5,766 nucleotides of DNA, taken from positions 9,050-14,815 of the forward strand of contig DTTG01000021.1 of the NCBI GenBank assembly GCA_012964845.1, given 5' to 3'. The DNA is from Fidelibacterota bacterium (GTDB lineage: Bacteria; Fidelibacterota; Marinisomatia; SCGC-AAA003-L08; D37C17). The notes below the pieces were generated by a model. It was not told the DNA's origin. It was given only the letters and a program-made list of their open reading frames with translations, and made no database searches. Positions within the stretch are counted from its first letter, which is position 1. Every line of letters starts with the position of its first letter. Made by a program: the position numbers and the translations under genes. Of the stretch, positions 1 through 5,766 are shown piece after piece.

Positions 1-2834
1 GTAGGATTCTACTCATATTACTCATGTTTGTGGCATGTGCTGCGCCACCCATCCCGGCACCCAGAGCCCAGAACCTAGAAACCATCTCCCATTTAACCCT
101 CAGGGAAAAAATAGCCCAAATGATTATGGTGCGAATTCGAGGGGACTATTATCATAGTGAACATTGGTATCGAAATTCTCTTGAAAATTGGCTGAAGAAT
201 GACGGAATTGGGGGAGTAATATCCTTTGGCGGAAGTATTCATGGCAGTTACTACAATATTCAGCAATTTCAAAAATGGGCTAAATATCCCCTATTGGTTG
301 CGGCTGATTATGAAAGAGGTCTGGGACAATGGATGGGTGGCGGAACCCTGTTCCCCAGCAATATGGCTATAGCAGCAACAGGAGACAGCACCCTCGCCTA
401 CGACCAGGGTAGAATCACCGCCCTGGAAGCCAGGCCATTGGGTGTTCATGTGACTTTTTCACCTGTGATGGATATAAACAACAATCCAAAAAATCCTATA
501 ATTAATTTCAGGGCATACGGTGATAATCGGGAAATTGTTTCAAAATTTGGCTCAGCCTTTATTCAGGGTGCCCAAGATAATGGACTCGTGACCTGTGCTA
601 AACATTTTCCTGGACATGGCAATACGGCTGCAGATAGCCATACAAGTTTGCCCACCATCGAAGGCAGCCGGGCAGAGTTGGACTCCCTTGAGTTGTATCC
701 ATTTAGAAAAGCGGTAGAGGCGGGAGTAAAAATGATCATGGTGGGGCATATTGCACTTCCGGGATTGGATGAGAGTGGGGATCCGGCATCCCATTCTGTT
801 GCTATTACTACTGACCTGCTTCGAAAAGAAATGGGGTTTGATGGCATCATCATAACCGACGGCATGGAAATGGGGGGGCTGACCCAAATGGCCTGGGCAG
901 GTGAATCTGCAGTGAGAGCCGTGGAAGCTGGGGTTGACATTCTCCTTTTACCTATGGATGTGAAACATACAATTAATTCCCTTGTGGAGGCTGTGCAATC
1001 TGGCAGAATTAGTGAAAAACGAATAAATGAGTCTGTTGAAAAAATATGGAAAATGAAGGCTGAAGCAGGACTTTTATCAGATGCAGCTCAACCTCCCTTT
1101 TCAGAATTGGAAACCATAATTGGAATTCCTAAGCACCAAAACAAAGCCAGCGAAATTGCAAGAAAATCAATAACCCTTGTAAAGGATGAAAATAATCGGT
1201 TGCCTCTACATCCTGAAAATATAGATTCGTTGGCACACATCATTCTCTCTTTAGATGATGGCGCCCGAGGCTATGTGAAATCCTTCAGTTCAGATATTGG
1301 TCGAACCCACGGACATGTAAAAGAAATTTTCATAAATGACCCCATATCTGAACTAGGGAGAAAAGATGTGCTGGACAAAATGGAGGGGATTGATCATTTA
1401 GTAATATCCCTGGTTGTTCGAATTAGAATGGATAAGGGGATTGCCAGTATTGATTCCACTCATTCCCTGCTGCTTGCAGATTTACAGAAAACGGGTATTC
1501 CCATGGTGACATTCAGTTTTGGCAGTCCCTATTTACCCGCTTATGAAATGTTGGAAACCTATGTCTGTGCATACGGTTACGGAAGCGTAAGCATAAAAGC
1601 TGCATCAGATGCCCTATGGGGTCGCTCTGGTATGAATGGAACCCTTCCTGTAGATTTATCTCCTGCATTACCCAGGGGCTTTGGAATAAAAAAAAAGAAA
1701 AGATTTAAGAATTGGAACTCGGTGAATACAATAAATATTCAAAATGCTGAGACGGTTTTACACAATGCCATAAAGAGCAATATATTCCCAGGAGCTCAGG
1801 TTGCGGTTATACAAAATGGCAACATTATTTACAGCGGTGGCTATGGACATTATACCTACGATATAAGTTCTCCATCAGTAGATAATAAAACTATTTATGA
1901 CATCGCTTCCCTGACTAAAGTGCTTGCTGCTGTACCGGTCACCATGAAGCTCATCTCACAGAAAAAACTTTCCCTGGATCATTCGGTTCAGCAATTCTAC
2001 CCTCAATTTACAGGTAATGGTAAGGAAGAAATTACTATCCGCCATCTGCTAACCCACTCTTCCGGGTTGCCAGGATATTACCAATTCTTTTTAGATGACC
2101 AGATACACACCAAAGAGGATGTATTGAACTATATCCTGAATGTGGAATTGAATGCAGCACCGGGTACGCATTTTGAATACAGTGACTTGGGATTTATTTT
2201 ACTCACCTCCATTATTGAAAAAGTAAGTAGGCGGACATTAGACCGCCTGGTACAATCCTGGTTTTTTGATCCTCTTGAAATGAAAAGTACACGCTATTTA
2301 CCCCCTGGGGATTGGAAAATAAAAATTACTCCTACTGAACTGGATACCCTTTATAGAAATCGACTCATTCACGGCGAAGTCCATGATGAGAATGCCTCTT
2401 TAATGGGGGGCGTTTCTGGGCATGCAGGTCTTTTTTCCACAGCAGAGGATATAGCCAAATATGCACAAATTCTGATAGATGGTGGACTCTGGAAAGGCAA
2501 GCGCTTTTTCAGGGAATCACAGGTGCAGGAATTTACCACTGTACAGAATATTCCGGAAGGCTCTGACATGGCTTTGGGCTGGGATACTCCCTCACAATCT
2601 GGTAAATCAATTGCTGGAGATTACTTTACTCCTGGTTCATTCGGCCATTTGGGATTTACTGGTACCTCAATCTGGATTGATCCCAATCAGGAGATTATCA
2701 TCGTATTGTTAACCAACCGGGTACATCCCAGCCGTAAAGGAGATATGGGAAGTAAGGAAATGTACGGTGTTCGCAGAGAGTTTTATAATAAGGTGATGGA
2801 GGAATTGGTTGGAGGAGAAAGGAGTAAGGGGTAA
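1..2834 (+). CDS. nagZ: Lipoprotein fusion: NagZ-type GH3 beta-N-acetylglucosaminidase + AmiE/EstB-like serine hydrolase (5' partial)
   Basis: Predicted two-enzyme lipoprotein acting on peptidoglycan fragments in the periplasm. Residues are numbered from the ATG at 24. Residues about 22-350 form a GH3 catalytic domain. The NagZ signature KHFPGHG lies at 193-199, followed by D204-S205-H206 (His206 is the expected general acid/base of the NagZ Asp-His pair). Asp279 in TDGMEM is the expected nucleophile. Residues about 374-550 resemble the alpha/beta second domain of two-domain NagZ (YbbD). After a Lys-rich linker (556-560), residues about 572-928 form a beta-lactamase-fold serine hydrolase: SxxK is S629-L-T-K632, the second motif is Y719-S-D721, the third is H875-L-G877, and a GGVSGHAGLFS segment lies at 795-805. 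By analogy with B. subtilis, the first half removes non-reducing GlcNAc and the second may cleave the MurNAc-peptide amide. The frame stays open to base 3 and encodes a lipoprotein signal core, so the true start is probably upstream. The symbol covers only the GH3 half. Fold assignment is confident; amidase activity is inferred and an esterase is possible. Confidence 0.9.
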   Translation, partial: RILLILLMFVACAAPPIPAPRAQNLETISHLTLREKIAQMIMVRIRGDYYHSEHWYRNSLENWLKNDGIGGVISFGGSIHGSYYNIQQFQKWAKYPLLVAADYERGLGQWMGGGTLFPSNMAIAATGDSTLAYDQGRITALEARPLGVHVTFSPVMDINNNPKNPIINFRAYGDNREIVSKFGSAFIQGAQDNGLVTCAKHFPGHGNTAADSHTSLPTIEGSRAELDSLELYPFRKAVEAGVKMIMVGHIALPGLDESGDPASHSVAITTDLLRKEMGFDGIIITDGMEMGGLTQMAWAGESAVRAVEAGVDILLLPMDVKHTINSLVEAVQSGRISEKRINESVEKIWKMKAEAGLLSDAAQPPFSELETIIGIPKHQNKASEIARKSITLVKDENNRLPLHPENIDSLAHIILSLDDGARGYVKSFSSDIGRTHGHVKEIFINDPISELGRKDVLDKMEGIDHLVISLVVRIRMDKGIASIDSTHSLLLADLQKTGIPMVTFSFGSPYLPAYEMLETYVCAYGYGSVSIKAASDALWGRSGMNGTLPVDLSPALPRGFGIKKKKRFKNWNSVNTINIQNAETVLHNAIKSNIFPGAQVAVIQNGNIIYSGGYGHYTYDISSPSVDNKTIYDIASLTKVLAAVPVTMKLISQKKLSLDHSVQQFYPQFTGNGKEEITIRHLLTHSSGLPGYYQFFLDDQIHTKEDVLNYILNVELNAAPGTHFEYSDLGFILLTSIIEKVSRRTLDRLVQSWFFDPLEMKSTRYLPPGDWKIKITPTELDTLYRNRLIHGEVHDENASLMGGVSGHAGLFSTAEDIAKYAQILIDGGLWKGKRFFRESQVQEFTTVQNIPEGSDMALGWDTPSQSGKSIAGDYFTPGSFGHLGFTGTSIWIDPNQEIIIVLLTNRVHPSRKGDMGSKEMYGVRREFYNKVMEELVGGERSKG
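3..38 (+). other. Lipoprotein signal peptide core and lipobox (N-terminal part outside the window)
   Basis: Codons from position 3 read RILLILLMFVAC without a stop. This is a charged residue, a hydrophobic core and a Cys preceded by F-V-A, which fits the general bacterial lipobox pattern although Phe at -3 is less usual than Leu. The acylated Cys would be encoded at 36-38. The following residues are A-A-P-P, with no Asp at +2, so retention in the inner membrane is not indicated by the E. coli rule. Starting at the ATG at 24 would discard most of the hydrophobic core. Confidence 0.72.
59..79 (+). repeat. Three degenerate heptad repeats, RCCYAGA, inside the coding linker
   Basis: Three consecutive 7-bp units are ACCCAGA, GCCCAGA and ACCTAGA. 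They encode the low-complexity stretch just after the lipobox and before the GH3 domain. Three heptads equal seven codons, so this number of units keeps the reading frame. The tract is short and could be coincidence, but a second heptad tract occurs at the other end of the same gene. Confidence 0.45.
1688..1708 (+). promoter_or_regulatory. Possible slippery site: A9 run with A_AAA_AAG and a -1 frame stop
   Basis: A run of nine A (1688-1696) followed by G gives the heptamer A AAA AAG at 1691-1697 in the zero frame, the same type used in E. coli dnaX. A -1 shift would read gaa aag att and stop at TAA 1706-1708. Slippage adding one A to the mRNA gives the same end. An AGGGG stretch at 1674-1678 sits 12 bases upstream, roughly where dnaX has its stimulatory Shine-Dalgarno-like element. 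No convincing downstream stem-loop was seen. The site lies between the GH3 and serine hydrolase domains. Function is speculative. Confidence 0.3.
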
Positions 2835-2846
2835 GGAGGCAGGAAG
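2812..2846 (+). repeat. Purine-rich heptad repeat array spanning the stop codon of the first gene
   Basis: Successive 7-bp units are GAGGAGA, AAGGAGT, AAGGGGT, AAGGAGG and CAGGAAG. They encode the last residues (about GGERSKG) beyond the conserved end of the serine hydrolase domain. The stop codon TAA (2832-2834) is made at a unit junction. A second TAA, in another frame, lies one unit earlier at 2825-2827. Confidence 0.6.
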
Positions 2847-2864
2847 CATAGATATGACTACAAA

Positions 2865-2913
2865 TGACCATTGACCAATGACTAATGATCTGTGTCCAAT
2901 AACTATCAACTAT
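2865..2913 (+). repeat. Intergenic degenerate heptad array, consensus TGACYAA/TGACCAT
   Basis: Seven contiguous 7-bp units are TGACCAT, TGACCAA, TGACTAA, TGATCTG, TGTCCAA, TAACTAT and CAACTAT, decaying from left to right. A related TGACTAC lies at 2855-2861. The first three units are clear; the last four are progressively weaker. From general knowledge, tandem heptamers of the TTGGTCA/TTAGTCA kind are a recurring intergenic repeat class in cyanobacteria and some other bacteria. The array fills most of the gap between the two large genes and ends 5 bases before the next ATG, leaving no room for a conventional ribosome binding site. Confidence 0.65.
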
Positions 2914-2918
2914 AATTC

Positions 2919-5528
2919 ATGCACATCATTGACCTAACCATCATTCTTCTTTTCCTGGGCGGAATTTCCGCTTACGGAATATATAATTCTCGCAAAAATA
3001 TCACCACTGAAGATTACTTTTTAGCTGGGAAAAATACCCCCTGGTGGGTAGCTATGTTTTCTATTGTGGCTACGGAGACTTCTGTACTTACTTTTGTGTC
3101 CGTACCTGGATTAGCTTACCGTGGTGATTGGTTCTTTCTGCAATTGGCAATGGGCTATATTCTGGGCAGGGTATTGGTTTCGATTTTTCTCTTGCCCCAA
3201 TATTTCAAAGGTAATATTACTTCCATATATGAGATATTAGGCTCACGTTTTGGTAAGCCGGTTCAGAAGACTGCTTCAGGAATATTTCTTATTACCCGAT
3301 TATTTGCAGATGGGGTACGCTTTCTGGCTACTGCAGTGGTAGTACAGGTGGTGACGGGCTGGCCCATTTGGATGGCTGTCCTCATAATTGGTGTAGTGAC
3401 TATGGTTTATACTCTGTCTGGTGGTATTCGTACCGTTCTCTGGGTGGATAGCTTTCAGTTTGTTCTGTATTTGGCAGGGGGCGCTATTGTCATCTTCTTC
3501 ATTTTGAACTCTGTAGAATTTTCAGGCTGGGAACCCTTATTAGAAGCCGGGAAAACACGGATATTTCGCTTTACCACAGATAATATGTTCAAGGATGCCT
3601 GGTTCTTTGGCTCTGCTTTCCTGGGGGGAATTCTGCTCTCCTTTGCCTCCCATGGCGCTGATTATATGATGGTGCAGCGGGTACTAACCTGCGGTAATCT
3701 CAGTTCTGCCCGCAAGGCTATGATCGGCAGCGGATTTTTTGTCTTTCTCCAATTTGCAGTATTTCTAATGGCAGGTTCACTTATCTGGATTTATACTGGC
3801 GGCGTTGAAATGACTAAAGACAGGGAACTCTCCACTTTTATAGTTGACCATTTGCCCATTGGGGTACGGGGAATACTCCTGGCAGGTGTACTTTCGGCGG
3901 CAATGTCCACACTGAGTTCATCTATCAATTCATTGGCGTCATCCACAATTCATGATTGGATGCAGAAAAATATCAGTTTGAAAAGGTCTATGACTGTGAG
4001 TGGCGTCTGGGCGATTCTGCTTATTCTTTTGGCATTATTTTTTGATGAAGGTAATACAGCAGTGGTAGTATTGGGGTTGAAAATTGCTTCCTTTACCTAT
4101 GGGGGATTGCTGAGTTTGTTTATCTTGTCCCGATCAAAAAAAGAATTTAGTATTCCGGTTCTCATCATTGGGCTACTTTCAAGTTTAGGCACGGTATTTT
4201 TTCTCCAATGGCTGGGAGTTGCCTGGACCTGGTTTATCGGGATTGCAGTCATCCTTAATCTACTGGTTGTATATGGACTGCATTTTGCAGGATTAAAAAA
4301 AGGTATTGGAATGATAGCTATTCTTCTAATCTCTGGATACGTTAGTTATTTAAGCGGACAATACCAAAGCGGGTTAGAAGTATTATCTGAAGATGATTTT
4401 GCCATTTTAAAGGGTAAAAATGTGGCTGTGGTGGTGAACCAGACCTCCGTGGATCAAAATGGCGATCATCTTATAAAATTAGCACATGAAAATGGAGTAA
4501 CTATAAAAGCAGTTTTTACTCCTGAACATGGTTTTAAGGGCGTAGCCGGAGCTGGCGAAAAAGTCGAAAATGGAATTGAGCCACTTACTGGCGCTCCCAT
4601 TTACAGTTTGTATGGAGAAACAAAGAAGCCCACATCCGAAATGTTGAAGGGAATTGATATACTGGTGTTTGACATGCAGGATATTGGCGTTCGCTACTAC
4701 ACCTATGTGAGTACCCTTACCCTAACAATGGAAGCAGCGGCTGAAAGTGGAATTCCCTTTATGGTGCTGGACAGGGTGAATCCCTTAGGTTCTGATATTT
4801 TGGGACCAATATTGGACGTGGAATTTTCATCGTTTGTGGGGATGCACCCCATTCCAGTCCGCCATGGAATGACATTAGGAGAGTTAGCGCAGATGATAAA
4901 CGGTGAAGGCTGGCTGTCGTATGGAATAATGGCAGATTTAACGGTGATTCCTTATGATGGGAAAATTAATCAAGAGGTGAGAGAAGATGCGTTCAATCCG
5001 CCGCCATCACCCAATATGTCAAATTTAGAAACAGCCTGGCTCTATCAGGGCTTATGTCTTTTGGAAGGAACCAATTTATCAGAGGGCAGGGGAACTGATT
5101 TACCATTCAAGTTGATTGGTGCTCCCTGGCTGGATAATCAAAAGTTATATGATGAATTAGTGAAAACTAAACATCCCCTGGATGAATTTAAAATAGCTGA
5201 ATTTACACCTTTATCAATTCCTGCAGCCAAATATCCCAAGTATGAAGGTGAAAAATGTTTGGGGCTGCGCATTAATAATTTAGAAAATCCCATTGATTGG
5301 ACTATCAAATTGTTAGCCATAATAAAATCCCTGCATCCTGAACAATTAAAGTTTTTGGAAACCAATTTTATTGATAAATTATATGGTTCGGATAGGCTGA
5401 GACTTTCTATTTCGGAAAATAGAAATATCAATATTTTAATTGACGAATTTCAAAATAATAAAGGAGAGTTCCTTCAAAAACGTGAAAAATATCTTATTTA
5501 TGATTCACTTAAAAATCAAAACAAGTAA
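2919..5528 (+). CDS. namZ: Sodium:solute symporter fused to exo-beta-N-acetylmuramidase NamZ (DUF1343, GH171)
   Basis: Predicted bifunctional inner-membrane protein: an SSS-family importer with a tethered periplasmic exo-muramidase. Residues 1-480 form about 14 membrane helices (approximately 3-20, 42-63, 72-93, 118-140, 147-167, 176-197, 229-250, 267-292, 314-338, 358-375, 379-402, 411-430, 434-456, 463-479). SSS-like signatures include ATETS (51-55), GADYMMVQR (246-254) and AAMSTLSSSINSLASS (327-342), the last in the helix expected to contribute to Na+ binding. Residues about 483-866 are a full-length DUF1343 domain: KGKNVAVVVNQTSVD near 498-512, TPEHGF 534-539, DMQDIGVRYYTY 585-596, PVRHGMTLGELA 646-657, PPPSPNM 694-700 and EGTNLSEGRGT 716-726. 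Positively charged loops put the N-terminus and the NamZ domain outside. NamZ releases MurNAc from non-reducing ends; uptake of MurNAc by the symporter is inferred. The start has no Shine-Dalgarno but gives the normal SSS N-terminus. The symbol covers only the C-terminal half. Confidence 0.93.
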   Translation: MHIIDLTIILLFLGGISAYGIYNSRKNITTEDYFLAGKNTPWWVAMFSIVATETSVLTFVSVPGLAYRGDWFFLQLAMGYILGRVLVSIFLLPQYFKGNITSIYEILGSRFGKPVQKTASGIFLITRLFADGVRFLATAVVVQVVTGWPIWMAVLIIGVVTMVYTLSGGIRTVLWVDSFQFVLYLAGGAIVIFFILNSVEFSGWEPLLEAGKTRIFRFTTDNMFKDAWFFGSAFLGGILLSFASHGADYMMVQRVLTCGNLSSARKAMIGSGFFVFLQFAVFLMAGSLIWIYTGGVEMTKDRELSTFIVDHLPIGVRGILLAGVLSAAMSTLSSSINSLASSTIHDWMQKNISLKRSMTVSGVWAILLILLALFFDEGNTAVVVLGLKIASFTYGGLLSLFILSRSKKEFSIPVLIIGLLSSLGTVFFLQWLGVAWTWFIGIAVILNLLVVYGLHFAGLKKGIGMIAILLISGYVSYLSGQYQSGLEVLSEDDFAILKGKNVAVVVNQTSVDQNGDHLIKLAHENGVTIKAVFTPEHGFKGVAGAGEKVENGIEPLTGAPIYSLYGETKKPTSEMLKGIDILVFDMQDIGVRYYTYVSTLTLTMEAAAESGIPFMVLDRVNPLGSDILGPILDVEFSSFVGMHPIPVRHGMTLGELAQMINGEGWLSYGIMADLTVIPYDGKINQEVREDAFNPPPSPNMSNLETAWLYQGLCLLEGTNLSEGRGTDLPFKLIGAPWLDNQKLYDELVKTKHPLDEFKIAEFTPLSIPAAKYPKYEGEKCLGLRINNLENPIDWTIKLLAIIKSLHPEQLKFLETNFIDKLYGSDRLRLSISENRNINILIDEFQNNKGEFLQKREKYLIYDSLKNQNK
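4295..4301 (+). other. A7 run (A_AAA_AAA) between transporter helices 13 and 14
   Basis: The heptamer A AAA AAA is in the zero frame at Lys460-Lys461, the cytoplasmic loop before the last helix that leads to the NamZ domain. A -1 shift would end at TAG 4343-4345 and yield a symporter without the enzyme. A similar A7 at 4136-4142 lies in the loop between helices 11 and 12, away from the domain boundary, so this may simply reflect Lys codons in an AT-rich gene. Confidence 0.2.
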
Positions 5529-5530
5529 AC

Positions 5531-5535
5531 AGGAG
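5531..5535 (+). promoter_or_regulatory. Ribosome binding site (AGGAG) of the M16 peptidase gene
   Basis: AGGAG lies 5 bases before the ATG at 5541 and just after the stop of the preceding gene. It supports this start and fits translation of a downstream gene in a shared transcript. The preceding symporter-NamZ gene has no comparable site. Confidence 0.75.
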
Positions 5536-5540
5536 TTATT

Positions 5541-5766
5541 ATGAATAGCATTAAATATATCTTTATAGGTGTTTTATTATCTGCATTTGCATTTGGAGAA
5601 TTACAACTGCCAGATAAACATCCTCTGGATGAAACCGAATATAAGAAATTCACCCTGGATAATGGGCTAAAGGTGATATTGGTATCGAATCCCAAATACA
5701 ATATCTCCGCAGCATCCATGCATGTGAAAGTCGGATCGTTATCTGACCCATCAGATGCACAGGGAT
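5541..5766 (+). CDS. M16 family (insulysin-like) zinc metallopeptidase, exported, 3' partial
   Basis: Only the first 75 codons are in the window; the frame is open to the last base. The protein begins with a probable Sec signal peptide (MNSIKYIFIGVLLSAFAFG), with a possible cleavage after A-F-A at residue 17. From about residue 34 it matches the start of an M16 catalytic domain: FTLDNGLKVILVSNP (37-51) followed by SAASMHVKVGSLSDPSDAQG (56-75), the strand pattern typical of insulysin/pitrilysin-type members. The inverted zinc motif HxxEH should follow within about ten residues, outside the window, so catalytic competence cannot be judged. The family degrades peptides and small proteins; here it would be periplasmic. 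The gene starts 12 bases after the NamZ fusion and has a strong ribosome binding site, so co-transcription is likely. A role in degrading stem peptides is not supported, since M16 enzymes normally cut ordinary peptides. Confidence 0.87.
   Translation, partial: MNSIKYIFIGVLLSAFAFGELQLPDKHPLDETEYKKFTLDNGLKVILVSNPKYNISAASMHVKVGSLSDPSDAQG

Noticed and set aside
24..26. ATG at 24 as the start of the first gene
   Set aside because: Upstream codons extend a hydrophobic signal core leading into a lipobox Cys, so the start is more likely outside the window.
552..940. Two overlapping minus-strand reading frames of 111 and 125 codons
   Set aside because: They lie antisense to the most conserved part of the GH3 domain, resemble no family I know, and look like shadows of the real gene.
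2479..2712. Plus-strand reading frame of 77 codons in another frame
   Set aside because: It overlaps the conserved serine hydrolase C-terminal region and shows no independent coding features.
2870..2881. CATTG-AC-CAATG inverted repeat as a terminator or operator
   Set aside because: The stem is 5 bp with a 2-base loop and no T-run, and it follows from the sequence of adjacent heptads.
2709..2909. Minus-strand 66-codon frame with peptide IGHRSLVIGQWSFVV
   Set aside because: It is a translation of the heptad repeats plus antisense of the hydrolase end; such repeat-derived peptides are a known annotation artefact.
4290..4400. Symporter and NamZ as two genes joined by a sequencing error
   Set aside because: The frame is continuous, helix 14 and the short linker are sensible in topology, and there is no start codon with a ribosome binding site or signal peptide for a separate NamZ. 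Only raw reads could fully exclude it.
5138..5431. Minus-strand 97-codon frame
   Set aside because: It is antisense to the C-terminal part of the NamZ domain, which is clearly coding on the plus strand.
5516..5719. Minus-strand 67-codon frame
   Set aside because: It is antisense to the recognisable M16 N-terminus and its ribosome binding site.

Overview
The window is a compact, same-strand (+) stretch of a moderately AT-rich bacterial genome. It holds two large, complete-looking multidomain genes and the start of a third, with little space between them. Family content fits a Gram-negative member of the FCB group (Bacteroidota or a related phylum). The clues are a NagZ-type GH3 glycosidase fused to a beta-lactamase-fold serine hydrolase, a DUF1343/NamZ domain, an SSS symporter, an insulysin-like M16 peptidase, a lipoprotein signal, and a gene start with no Shine-Dalgarno. 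The phylum is an inference; no rRNA or marker gene is present.

Layout. Positions 1-2834 carry a lipoprotein whose true start lies upstream of the window. It has a GH3 beta-N-acetylglucosaminidase (NagZ/YbbD-like) half followed by a serine hydrolase half resembling Bacillus AmiE/YbbE and class C beta-lactamases. Positions 2835-2918 are a short intergenic region built almost entirely of degenerate 7-bp repeats, which also supply the stop codon of the first gene. Positions 2919-5528 encode a sodium:solute symporter with about 14 membrane helices, fused at its C-terminus to a complete DUF1343 exo-beta-N-acetylmuramidase domain (NamZ/YbbC-like, GH171). After 12 bases and a strong ribosome binding site, positions 5541-5766 start an exported M16 zinc metallopeptidase that runs off the window.

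How they may work together. In Bacillus subtilis, peptidoglycan fragments are dismantled outside the membrane by three separate proteins (NagZ, AmiE, NamZ), and MurNAc is imported by a fourth (MurP, a PTS permease). Here the three enzyme activities and an importer appear as two bifunctional polypeptides: NagZ-AmiE-like and symporter-NamZ. Predicted topology puts the NamZ domain on the periplasmic face, attached directly to the transporter that could take up its product. This is the most interesting feature of the window. The cytoplasmic steps (kinase, MurQ etherase) are not in view. The M16 peptidase may be co-transcribed but has no clear link to the pathway.

Two further oddities are the heptad repeats (three sequence types at two sites) and a dnaX-like slippery A-run exactly at the linker between the two halves of the first protein.
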